Assembly (NCBI RefSeq): GCF_021155775.2
Contig: NC_060236.1
Span: 26,612,238 to 26,676,237, forward strand
Direction: 5' to 3'
DNA from: Neodiprion pinetum
Lineage: Eukaryota > Arthropoda > Insecta > Hymenoptera > Diprionidae
Length of the DNA: 64,000 nt
Of this stretch, positions 49,901 through 62,037 are shown one piece after another. Position numbers and translations under genes: made by a program. The notes below the pieces were generated by a model that was not told where the DNA came from, did no database searches, and was given only the letters and a program-made list of their open reading frames with translations. The stretch's first letter is position 1. Each line of letters begins with the position of its first letter.

Positions 49901-52900
49901 AGACAAGTGAAAAGCCTGGCAAGGAAAAGGAAGACGACAGTAAGAGGAAGAAAAAAAAAGATAAGAAGGAGAAGGGAAAGGAATTGGACAAAAACAAGGA
50001 GAATATTGCATCACAGAACCAAGTATCGTGGAAGAAAATATCTAAGAGTACCAAGGAAAGGCAATATCGCGACAAGGACAGGAGGTCGAAGTCCAAGGAG
50101 AAAGAAAAGGAGAGAGACAAGGAAAAAGATAGAGATAGAGACAGAGACAAGGACAAAGATAAGTCGAAAAAGAAGGGAAAGGAAGTGGCAAGAAAGAAAG
50201 AGAAGCGTAAGGAGCTCGAGAGATACGATGTGAGAAAGATTGTAGCTGACAAACCGTCGAGGCCAAGAAAAGATGAGTATGGTAGAGATATCAGGGATGA
50301 GACTAGAAGCAGATCTAGAAGCAGGACTTTATCGCGTAGAAGAAGTTTTTCCAGAGATCGAAGAAGCAGATCTCACGAAAGAAATCGATCGAGAAGTAGA
50401 TCTAGATCCCGAATGCGAAGATCTTGGTCCAGAACCCGTCAGTCTTATTCTAAAGGAGATCGATCAGTGTCTAGAAGAAGATCCTTGTCTCGATCAAAGC
50501 GTAAGATATCACGAAGGAGATCGGTATCAAGGAAGAGATCGGTGTCGAAAAGACGATCCAGATCTCTCTCAAGGAAGCGCAGATCCTCTCTTTCACCGAG
50601 AAGGCGATCCAGAGGCAGATCTCTGTCTAAAAGTCGTCGGTCGAGGAGTAGATCCCGGGATAAAAAGAAGGATAAAGCAAAAAAGCACAAGTCTAGAAGC
50701 CGCTCGAGAAACAGAAAGCGATCACGATCAAAAACACCCAAGAGAATATCCTCCAAATCCCAAGACAAAAAACACACAAAGAGAAAGAATGCCTCCCGTT
50801 CGAGAGATAGGTCAAGGGAAAGATCGCGGTCCAGGGATCAAAGAGAACGCAATAAAAACTGGGAATCGATTAACGAAAAGATAATCGAGAGAGAAAGACG
50901 CCCGGTGTCGAGAGACAGAAGATCCTGGAGTGCTCAATGGACTCCGTCCTGGTCCAGATCACGGTCCAGAGACCCATCGCCAACCAGACACGAAGAAGTG
51001 GCTTCTCATACAGGCTGGTCGTCTCCTGTATTAGATACTGTTCCAGTCCCTCCTAAAAACTTGACTGTTATACTGACGAATAAAGAAGCGATAAAGAAAA
51101 AGAAGAAGGAGAAGAAAAAGGACCCCAAGAAAATGAAGGAGATTGAAAAGCGAAAGAAGAACAAACGTAACAGGACTCCACCACCTTCTAAAGAAGTTTT
51201 CGCCAGCGGAGACAACATACTTGTTAGCGTCTGCTTCAATAAGGAGAATGAAGTAAACCAGGCTGAGTTACCCCCCCTGCCTGAAGTTATGCCACTTGTG
51301 ACACCGACAATAAAACGCAGGCGCCGAGAAACTGCGCAAACTGCTGAGCCTGTGCTTAAAAGGTCTAAGAAGGAAAAGGTTAAAGAAAAAAGACCGCCTA
51401 AGTCTCCGAAGAACAAGAAAGAGAAGAAGAAAAAATCAAAGGCTGCTGAAATAGCAGCAACAAAAAAACCTGTGGCGGTAATAGACCTCGACCAGTCTCC
51501 GTTTAGGGAACAAACACCTTCTCCACGTGACGTCATAGTACTTAGTGACGACGAGGAACACAAGCAAACCCAGGAAATAGCCACCCCTGAGCAGCATGTC
51601 TCTGCTCAGGCTACTCCTCAGCATGAGCAGTTCATTTCTCAGGGTCCAAAGACTCCGCCGGAGCCGCAAATTAAATTTTCTATAAACAAGCAGCAGAGTA
51701 ACCTCAGGGCGTCGATGATAAACCCTCTTCACGAGGAAGAGGAAGAGGAAATAGACGAAAGAGCTGACGAAGAGTTGGAAATGAGGGCTCAGGAGGAGCT
51801 CGAACTGCGACTTAAAATAGGGCCCAATACTCCGCCCGAACCACCCACATCACCGCCGACGTCACCTGACGCGTACGATCCATTCGACCCTACAAAGTCA
51901 AGGTCTCCGACGCCAGTAGCCAGTCAGGAAGCTACACCAGCAGACGAGAGAGACAGAAATCAGTGTAGTTCACCAAGAAATCATGACGCAACTGATACTC
52001 TTTCCTGCACTCCTAGTGAAGCAGACAAACAGATCCAGGAACAACAGAGTCAGGACACTAATAAACAGATGGATAAACCCAAGATCATATCTATGGTTAC
52101 CATAAGGAAAGCCTCACCTAAGAGAGACTCACCGCCTGTTGGTGATGGACAGACTGAAATAACACAGCCGAGCGAAAGTCCCGCTAAAACTCAACAGAGT
52201 CAACAGAACCAACAGAATCCGGTTAACTTTACAAACATTAATCCGGTACTTGCTACTGTCACTGCAGCTGTTCAACGTAGCACTTTGTTTAACACCAGTA
52301 CACCCATCAGCACTCAAAGAAGTTTAATACAGGTGGGTATATTTGTTTTTTCATAGAGTACTTCAGTAACTAGTACACTTGAGGTGTTTTCAATCTATCT
52401 TCGATTCACTCAGCAGGCCTTGTAGTTATAAACCGCATCCTATTTTCACACCTGAAACAGAAAGATGTCAGAATCGATATCTGGTGGTCTAGACTATAAG
52501 GTCCGCGTCTTTCATAAACGTACCATCCTTATCGTTTGGTGAGTTGAAACTTTTTCACTCTGGGAATGAAATGGTTTCGAATCTCGTAACAAAGTTCTTC
52601 ATTATTGAACACTTAACCACTCTGATAAGAAAAAACCTCAAAGTCTCCAGTTTTAGATAAAAGGTTTCTCGGTTTTTAAGATTGGTGAGAGTGAATATAC
52701 ACCTTATGTTCTTTTCCTAGTACCAGTAAGTCTCGCATCTTCAAGTTGAGATTGTAGTAAGCAATGTTGAGAAAAAAAACTGAACGATATCTTGAAATGC
52801 GAGAAACTTTTTGATATGAGAATGTACAATGACGGATTATATTAACGACAGCCAAACCGAATCTCGCCGATAAATCAGAACAAACAGAGATCAAACGAGA

Positions 52901-54279
52901 GGCCACAGCTGCCAAACTTATTCACTAATCCGGCAAAGCCGGCTCCATCGCGTGGCAACAAGTCGACATCTTCACAGAGCAAAAATGCTTCAACAATGGG
53001 ACAAAATGGAAGCGACGCTACACTTGAGACCACAAACGACACTATTGACATGTCGTCGCCGTATTCGCCCGGTTCCAGTCTTAGCGATGGGATTTTTGAT
53101 CCTCCCAGTCCAGGAGGCCACAGTCCTCAACAATTGCCCCCTGGTAATACAAATAAAAATACACCATCGAAAACTGCCAACAAACCAGCTGATAAAAAAG
53201 ACGCTTTTGACGTACTCTTTGGCTCGTCACCAGCTAAAGGTCTGGGAAAAACGAGGGCGAGAAAAGTTCTTGAGAAGGATAAGAGAAAGAAATGTAGGTA
53301 CCAACTTCTGTTATCCTTTTAACTTGTTTAGCGTACATATTTACTGAGCTAGAAAATAAAGATAGTGGTAAAGTTATAGCCTTGAAATCAGGGATCTCTA
53401 GTGATCCTAAGTACATTGGTATTACGTATATCGCACGTTTTGCATAGTAAAATTCTCTAATAATATTTTTAGCAACAAATCCCAAAGTCGGTGTTCGAAT
53501 GGACGAAAACCAGCTTCAGATTTTGGACGATCTCCCGAGTTCAGCCGTCGAAATGCAGGTGAAAGACAAGGTTCGGTTTTTTTAATGATTTTTTTTTGAA
53601 TTTTTGACGCATAAATGTTTATTTAAGTGATCCAGTTATTTTTTGACGTTAAAAAATATACCTACATTGATAGAACCAAACGACAATATTAATTATAACA
53701 ATATTAATGCATAATTTTTCATCGTTATTACTTGATTTGTCTTTCCGATTTTCAGTTTCTAAAAAAATTAAACAGACAAGAAAGAGTCGTAGAGGAGGTG
53801 AAACTAGTTTTGAAACCACATTACACAAAGAAGCACGTAACAAAAGAGGAATATAAAGACATTATGAGAAAAGCTGTGCCTAAGGTGGGTCTGAATTGCA
53901 TCTACAACCTCTATTTTACAACAGTATTAAACCAAAAAATTCAGTGCAGCGTGTTTCTATGTACAATGCTACGTGTTTTTGCGTAAATTTCAGATTTGTC
54001 ACAATAAAACGGGGGAAATAAATCCTAAAAAAATCGGCTTGCTGGTTGAAGCTTACGTGAAAAAATGTCGAATGAATAAAAAAAAGAGTTTTGGGGGTGC
54101 GACGATGAATCAGCAAAAGGCATCTAAAGCTGCGTAAGTATACCCTATTACTTCTATACATTCGAGAAATAACAACATTCCGATATGTTGATTCAAGTAC
54201 AAAGAGAGAATGTTTCATTCCATAATGAAACTGCTTAACATTTCCGTTTTATCATTTTAGGAAAAATCTCTGGAGTTGA
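40480..54279 (+). CDS. PHRF1: PHD and RING finger domain protein (PHRF1 ortholog)
   Basis: Nuclear RING-type E3 ligase/chromatin reader family with an RNA polymerase II CTD-binding C-terminus. Exons: 40480-40611, 40792-40866, 41102-41171, 41274-41680, 41893-42126, 42547-43152, 45295-45542, 46635-52332, 52852-53293, 53473-53570, 53756-53884, 53994-54133, 54261-54279; all phases agree, 2765 aa (human about 1649). RING: CPICLLSF ... CDHSFCLECLVEW ... CPVD (about 172-213). PHD: CEICQQCDREDRMLLCDGCD ... YHLECL ... WFCPEC (about 252-299). A basic region and QRGRYRRARTVRS follow. The 5.7-kb exon 8 encodes a disordered tail: poly-Asn (about 680), Gly-rich, Glu/Lys-rich and a long RS region (about 1810-1960). 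C-terminal SRI-like domain: RQERVVEEVKLVLKPHYTKK ... VTKEEYKDIMRKAVPKICHN ... INPKKIGLLVEAYVKKCR. Translation from the first ATG (MKMSSDSED); a second ATG two codons on is possible. Confidence 0.95.
43153..45294. other. Intron 6 of PHRF1
   Basis: The largest intron of the gene (2.1 kb): AT-rich, with homopolymer runs. No nested gene or RNA recognised. Confidence 0.7.
46904..46940 (+). repeat. (AAC)n coding microsatellite
   Basis: aacaac run in PHRF1 exon 8 encoding about a dozen asparagines, likely length-variable between alleles. Confidence 0.9.
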
Positions 54280-57012
54280 TCATAAGCCAATATTGGGTCT
54301 AGTATTTAAATATAATATGCCCTCGTCGATAAAATTCCGTACTCCCGAGAATCGAATCTGGTGGTAAGTGAAAATACACAATAGCCCGGAATGAATATGA
54401 TTTTGAAAATGAACAAGATTATGGATGTGAACACGAATATGAATATGAATATGAATATGAATTCTACTCCACATCGTTAATTCTAACTGTAAGGAAATCA
54501 GAGCAGTATAATCTGCTATAAATCAACACCGAACAATGTGTATTGTGTGTGTAAATACTTATACTAATGGCGTCTATCGATTATCCATTTGCAAACCCCC
54601 GCCCCAGATATATATATTTTTCTTTAGTTTTTGTTTCCCTGTTTTCTTCCGTTCTCCACTATTTAACTTTGTTTATCACATCACAACATTATTATGATTG
54701 GTCAAATTACGACCATGATCACAGTCGCAACGATGATGACGGGTTTTGTCCCAGTTGTAAGTAAAGGGCAGTCATTGATTGACTAATTTTACTCTTTAGT
54801 TCATTCGTTGGTAAAACACGTTGTAAACTTTATATTAGGATACTGTTTTTTCTTATTGTCTCTTTTGTTCATTATCTTTGATAAATTTTAAACATATACA
54901 GTGACAAATTCACTCCGCACTATATTAGAGAGAATTGAGGCTCTACTGCTACATAGTAATTTTGCTATAAAGTTTTGCTCCTCATACTTTTTCAGAAAAT
55001 AAAATTAAAGAGAGGGAGAGCAATCGATGAAAAACTCAATTCGCATTATTGAGAAATAAGTAAATGAATAAATGTGTAAATAATCGTCGTGCAATTCTTC
55101 TGGAAATAACTGATTCAACTCCTAAGGAATTGGATTAAATCATTAATGTTTCTCTCCTAATTGCATTTTAACTTAGTTGTCAAAACTGACTGTGCGCCAA
55201 TATTGTTTCTGATTCCGTTTTTTTAATTCCTTACTGTATAGACTTCATAATAAAAGTTGTCAAACTTTGGTACGACTTTTTCAATATAGATTGAGAGATG
55301 CTAACGATTATCGTTTATCGTACAACGTTTTGCTTTGAATGAATTTTGAAGGGATAGCGTGGACTGAGGTAGACCGAGTGGAGAAGGTTACACACGGTAA
55401 AAAGATATATGTATACATATAAATATAGGTAGATAACGACGCAACTTTAAAATGTACAAAGATTTGTACGACTTTGTTCAGACTTATAGATGATATATAG
55501 CATTAAACCGTATTTATGGTGCGTACACCTGCTGTCCAATAATTCGTCGATGAGTTTGATAGTGAAAATTTAGATACTTTCAATTCGATGAATATGATGA
55601 TCATTATTATGATTATTATTTTTATTATGAAAAAGAAATTATGTAACGCCTAAAGTCTAGTATTATTATTTAACGAATTATTATTATTATTATTGTTATT
55701 GTAGATAAAGAGTGATAATCGGTTACACTGATTGTTTTGTATAGAGAATACACAAGGAATAATTATAATTGAAAATTTTTGATTGTTTCATAATACTGCT
55801 ACTGTGACCGTAATTAATTGCTACTGCAAACACAAATTCAAAGGTTTACGACGGTTACAATTACGTGTAATTCGTTAGTAACAATATCGTGATTGTAAGT
55901 TCGATGAACCAAAAAAAAACTATAAACGAAAAAAAAGATTTGCAATCAAAATCGACTGACGCTTGTTTACATGTGTAGAGTTCACGTTTTAGTATTTTTA
56001 ATTTTACTTTGATTTTTTTTCTTTTTTTCTTTTTCTTACCAATTAAATATTATGTCAGAAATACGAACAATGTTTCAAAGGTAAAAGTATTTGAAAATAT
56101 TTGAAATTTTTTAACAAAATGAAAAAGTCTATGCAGAGCATCATTAACAATAGGAATAAAAAAAGAAAACGCAATGACAATTTTACAGTGATTTTACAAA
56201 TGAAAGATCTCACGGTCGTCTTTGATAGTTATTTTATTACTACCGTTACTATTAATTGAAAATAACCCTCGTTGTTCCAAATTGCTACACACCAATCCAT
56301 TTACACCCCAAATTCGGTCTATTAGCTAATGCGTGAACGGTAGTGTAAAAGAAAATTCCAACAGCCAAAGTAGGTGTCATTTATTTATAAAGCATTCCGG
56401 AGCTGCTACTTGAACGCCTATACTTCACAATTTTTGTTTATGAAACAATTTAATTTATTAGTCATTAAAAAATCAGCTTATTTGTAATTACAATGCCAGT
56501 GGAGTCGTTAAAAATATACTTCACGCGTGAGATTAATGCACTTTGTCGAGTTTTGAAAAACTAAATTCTCTAAAGATTTTTCTTGTTTGGCGTGTTCTTA
56601 ACTAAAGTTCTACATTTTAACACAATTTTTTTTTCATTTTTTGTTGACACTACATTTAAATTATTGAACTTCGAACATAAAACTCAAAATCAAAAAACTG
56701 TGTAATACGTATTTTAGGTAAGTATTGTATACATAATTATATTGTACAACTATTCAGCAGAAGATTTTAATAATGATAGCATTTAATTGTTAATACACAG
56801 GTATTACAATGCGTTGATCATATTTACAGCGTCGGCAGCTATTGCCATGGCGGCTCTGCATATTTAGATGGTATCAAAGTTCACTACTTGTACACAATAA
56901 GTTCATTATGTATAAAATAAACGCGTAGGGCGTATCACTGCAGTCACAGTATTACTGTCAGTGTAGGGTATTATGTATAATTTTACTTTCATCTATTTAG
57001 TCGTTTACTCGT
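54280..57012. other. Convergent 3' region PHRF1 / cathepsin D
   Basis: Long AT-rich 3' flanks. A (gaatat)n run lies at 54435-54462 and AATAAA at 54998-55003, a possible PHRF1 polyadenylation signal. No coding frame recognised. Confidence 0.5.
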
Positions 57013-60000
57013 TTATTTGGTGATAGCGAAACCAATGCGGTTGTTTCCCATATCGAACTCTGTGTAGTAACGTCCAATGAAAACATCTCCCAATATCCAT
57101 AGCGGCCCATTCGGCGGTGGAATATCAATGCCCATAAATCCGCTAAGACAAATAGTTTTGCCGAATTGACTCACCTGAAAAAATAACAAAAATTATATTA
57201 ATAATATTAATTAATTGATCGAACTATAAACAGATTAGTTATTTTCTTTCATAGTAACCGAATATACCACGTCGAAACAATTTTTGCTATCTAAAATCTC
57301 CATAGTGTATAGTTCATTATAATGTGATACTTGTAATGAAAAAAAGAAAACTATGAGCAGATTTCAATTTTCACACTCTTCTTAAAACTATACACGAAGT
57401 TTTGTATCAAATAAAGAAGAAAGAAAGCTTGGATTATAAAACTTGATGTTTTATGGCAAACAAAGTCATTACCTTCAGAATGTAGTCTTCACCTTTCAGG
57501 GTGAACGTTTTTTGTCCCAAGACAAACCCAATTGTTGGGAGACTCGATATCAGCTTGCAATCGACCTAAACACACGAGAATTCGGCATTGAAAGAAAAAG
57601 AACGTATCTTCGATTTGCATAGGCCGAAGACAAAGAATATTTTTGATATCATGAAAGCAACAAATTCTTTTTTTTTTTTTTTTCCAGGTATGAAAATTAA
57701 TTTAATTAGGTCATTCTTTACGATTGTTTAATATTTTGGTAAAGAGTAGAGAAATAGAATACCATAGCTTCCCCAGCTACGAGTGGAGTTGCACCAATAG
57801 CCTTGTTTATAGCTTCAACCTCTTCAACAGGTCCAGCGATCAAAGAAGTTCCCGTATCCGCGATCGCCTCACACCCGTTTTTGCAGAATACTTTATCTCC
57901 TACTTTGACTCTAGAAACATATTTTTGAGGGTTGGATTACAAAACAAAAAAAAAAAACGTTTTATGAATGAATAAAATAAATGCAGACGTTCCGTTAACG
58001 GCATCACTTGAGGTAAATGATTTAACGATTCACTTTAGTATACAATAAACAAACTCAAGTTGATCGCGATCGTTACAATTCTAAAATATCAAGAAAAATG
58101 AGGAAATTTTTCAATTTACTAGAAAATTAGTGAAGTTTACATAACGTATTCACGAAGATATTTCGCCCAGATGCGAAAGCAATATCAATGTTTCAAGAAT
58201 ACTGATATTACTTTGTCCCGTTTTCATTTAATTGCAATACACATCATCGTTTAAAATAGATTTTTCGCAACAAGTGTGGGTAATTTATTGCGTGGCAAGG
58301 AAAAATTTTTCACTTCAACACTCTGTAAAATACAGGTTTTGATAACGTAAATAATCTGGAACAACCCTGAAAGCATTGACTAAAGATACGTAAACGAGGG
58401 GTAAAGATAAAATTGTTATTCTGATTATTGAGATCCCATAAGAACGCCGGTAATGAAGTGAACCTTGCAGTGCTTGCATGCTTACTGTCAGTCAACGATG
58501 AAAGTAGACCCTAAAAAGAAACATTACGCGATCGTGCGTGATTTTTAATTAGTACGTACTTGTCCATTTTGAATTGCCAGTAGGCTTGACGGTCGACTGG
58601 AACGTACGTGAAATCACCAGTATAATGTTCGGGATCGGAACCGCCAAGAATCAATTCGCCACCAAGCTTCTGTGAAGCATCCCTACGGTTAAAAAAAAAT
58701 TGAATGAATGCACAGATTGAAGAACAAATGAGTTAATAATATGAGGTTTTAAGGATCGGATTACTCGAATTTGGGGGTAGAAACGTAAAATACAATATTT
58801 TCGGTAGGCATAAGTGAATAAAATCTACTCAACTGTAGACATAGGCATACCTGTTCAAGTAGAAGCTGAAAACTGGTTGAGATATGAGACCCTGGTTCAG
58901 CATGTTGTTGAAAACTGGCGTCACTCCGTCGACTGAGATTCTTGGGTATGCCATTCCTAAAATTCCATCAAATTTGGCTGCCACAAATGCGAGCCCAGGC
59001 TCACTCATGGCTTCGGCAAACGTTTGTTTCTGAACGTCAACATTTCCGAACTGAAATATATTGAAAAATTCACGAGAAAAATTAATTTTTGAGGATAAGA
59101 TATAGCAATACAAACTAAAAACAGACCACTGTATGGAAAAGGAAATGATAGACAATGATAATAGATAATATGTGTTGAATACTCACCGATACCACATCGG
59201 TGGATAAAAATCCGGAGAGACTCCCTGATCCGTAGCGAATTTCAAATTTAGTACCATTTGCCTGGTAGGTAGTTGATTTTTTGCTATCGTACTTGTTGTG
59301 AAGCACTGTAATTTGGCAAGTAAACAAATAAACAATGATGAAGATTCATTACGTGGTATTGAACGTAACTGATTGTGAAACAGATTAATCTTTAGAAATG
59401 ATATCAGCCAATTTTTTTTATAAACTTATGAATATCATTGGTATTGCGTGGATTTAATTTCTGAATAAAGTTGTCGGCGTGAATCTGATAAGATCATTTG
59501 ATCAGATTGCAAGATTTAACTAAGCGGCGATGACTTGTAAGAACTAAAGTCAGTGCTATTTAATTGGCAGGTGGTCAAGTAAATATTTATGATATATATA
59601 AATACACGCTAATACCTTCAACTTTAGCTTGGCAATATTGTCATTATTTATTATTTGTTTACAAGATGCAAATAAAGAGCGTACGCATACTTACAGCAAG
59701 CTATGTTTGTGTAGTGGCATTTTTTGGAGGGCACCCAGAGGTTGGATGAGCCAGTGTCAAATACGACACTGAACTGTTGGGGTGGGTTGCCAATCGTTAT
59801 ATAGCCGTAATATTGCGCATCCAAGTAATTCGACAGAGGTTCAGGAGTGGGACCACCGTACCGTAAACGGATTTGCTGCACTTCAGTACCAACAGATTGA
59901 AGCTTCCTTCTAGCACTTTGTGCTTTGTAGAGAGGAACTCTGTTGAATGAGCAAAAATTATACAATGGAAAATGACCATTCAAAACTGATTTTCGAACAA

Positions 60001-61292
60001 ATTTCGGCTTCTGCAGTTGTTCTTAATTCACGAAAAAAAAATTCAGTAGATTGTTTTTTGGTTAAAAATTATGCAAATATTGAGGTCAGGAAACTTTGTG
60101 GAAATTTTAGTGCTTTTATTTTATTATATTGTTTTGGAATAGAGTCAAAGATTCAATAAACAACGTCGTTTATAAATAAATATTACTGTTGTGAAGTATT
60201 ATCATTTCTGCTCGGCGAGGAGGTCTGTAATTATCTAACTTATACGATACAGTTTCCACAGAAGTGAAAAATGAAACATAAGTAATAGATAACAGGAGAG
60301 AAAGCGAGGTGCAACCTCTAGAGGTCAATCTAAGTAAAGCATACATTCTATATGTATACGACAGCTGATAATATTGAGCAAACAAAATTCCAGAGGATAG
60401 TTACATCTACTCAAACGTGGACAGCTGATTTAAAAATCAAGCTAAGTCAGTATTCGTATTAACAATATATGTATCTCTGTACGTATAAATATAATGTATC
60501 CATTCGTAAATCACGTTGGACAAGCACGATTATTAATGGGAAATAGAAAACTCAATGACAGATTCACGTTACATTTATTTCAGTAGTTTTCGAGCCTATA
60601 TCTTAAAATAAATTGAAGTTTGGTTTAAAGGAAAGAACTTTTTTTGATGGGACGATCCAATCATAATAAATAGTTAATGTACACGCAGTGCATGAGATTC
60701 GTATTATTCGAACACGGGAACAAAGGTTAATTTTTCAATGGGAAAATTGCAGTCTAGAAATGAATCATTTGGTTCGGACGTTTCTTTCTCTTTTTCTCTC
60801 TGTGTCAGAAAAGGATGTGCTCAATCCTTATTCATGCGTTGTTTAAAAGCAACAAGTTTCGATTCGAAGCCGATAATCCTCAAAATATGTGCATTTGCAT
60901 TATTCATATTTTATGACGAGTCAGTTGCACGTGAGTTTTGTAAGTGTGGTTCCCAGTTGCTATAAATTTTCATCTATTAAGTTGTATTCTCGTAGCAGTA
61001 CTGATATATGTATATCCGCCAGGCGGTGCCAAAAAGCCACAAAGTCAATTGCCTCTGTAGCAGATAAAACCCCGTTAACAATGGACGAGATAGTGAGTAG
61101 GAATATTATATTGCGAAAATACAAATATAGCAGGATACGTAATAAAGGTGAAATTGACCTGAAATATCTTTCTAACGGCCATAGATTATTCCCGTTACTT
61201 ATTTTCAATGATATTCTAATATTGCTTTACCTGACTAGATCTCCGCTGACAAGGGCAACTGCCGCAGCCACCCATAAAATAATTCGCCACAT
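57013..61292 (-). CDS. CTSD: Cathepsin D-type lysosomal aspartic protease
   Basis: Pepsin-family (A1) endopeptidase of lysosomes. Exons on the minus strand: 61231-61292, 59695-59939, 59187-59305, 58851-59050, 58560-58682, 57763-57910, 57473-57565, 57013-57174; all phases agree, 383 aa, the usual length. Signal peptide MWRIILWVAAAVALVSGD (1-18); propeptide RVPLYKAQSARRKLQSV; first catalytic FDTGSSNLW (Asp82); sequon N119-G-T; flap RYGSGSLSGF (Tyr127); FDGILGMAYP; second catalytic ADTGTS (Asp268); polyproline loop MGIDIPPPNGPLWILGDVFI, which is diagnostic for cathepsin D among A1 proteases; end NRIGFAITK. Both catalytic triads and the flap are intact, so an active enzyme is expected. It is followed upstream, in the same orientation, by a diverged paralog at 62038. 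Confidence 0.97.
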
Positions 61293-62037
61293 ATCGGCGC
61301 CGTTGATGTTGAAAAACGTTGATTCGACTTCACCGTGGACTTGTGGAACAGCGGATCAATTCGCGTACGCGGGAGACAAAGTCTCGGTTTAATATGTGCG
61401 TAAAACTTGGACGAACGGTAGATGTCGGCGTCAAAACGATGATGACAAATAATATTGAAGATCGGTTGTTTCCGCTCCCTCCCGACTCCCGACCCCTGAT
61501 TCTGACGTCGATATCGCAACAGTGCCGACAATCGAGAATTCACCGTCTCGATTCTTTTCGAGGCAATCACTCGATGTTCCGCATCGTTCGATATAAGCGA
61601 GTCGATTGCACAGAGCGATAGATCGTAGCTTTGGAGGGAAATTTAAAGTTTGCATTGCTGATCTTCGCCTTTGATACGTGACACAGCGTAATGCAGATGT
61701 TTCACACGGGTAAATTTTATTATTTTTCGACCGTAGGTACACATACATTATTTGAGAAAAATTAAAATTTGTATAAACATTATAAAAGGAACTTATGCGC
61801 GATTATATTTATATAAACGTACGTTGACGGAAAAATATAAAGACTGTCAACCCTGGGATAACTTTCGTTACCAGTATTCGACGGGTAAGTGAGGCTGGAG
61901 CCATAAGAAGCCTAGTTAGCGATTTGGTAATTTCTTTGTCCGCGGGAGCTGTTTAACACGCAATCCCATACGACATATAAAACCCCATTAGGTTCACAGT
62001 CTTTGAGAGTCTTCAGTCAACTATACATATTATGTCT
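61293..62037. other. Spacer between the two aspartic-protease genes
   Basis: Contains the 5' flank of cathepsin D and the 3' flank of its paralog. A plus-strand TATAAAA (61976-61982) with tcagtc at 62013-62018 looks like an arthropod core promoter, but no coding gene follows on that strand. Confidence 0.5.

Noticed and set aside
47000..51750. Long minus-strand frames opposite PHRF1 exon 8
   Set aside because: Shadow frames caused by low-complexity codon patterns of the real gene.
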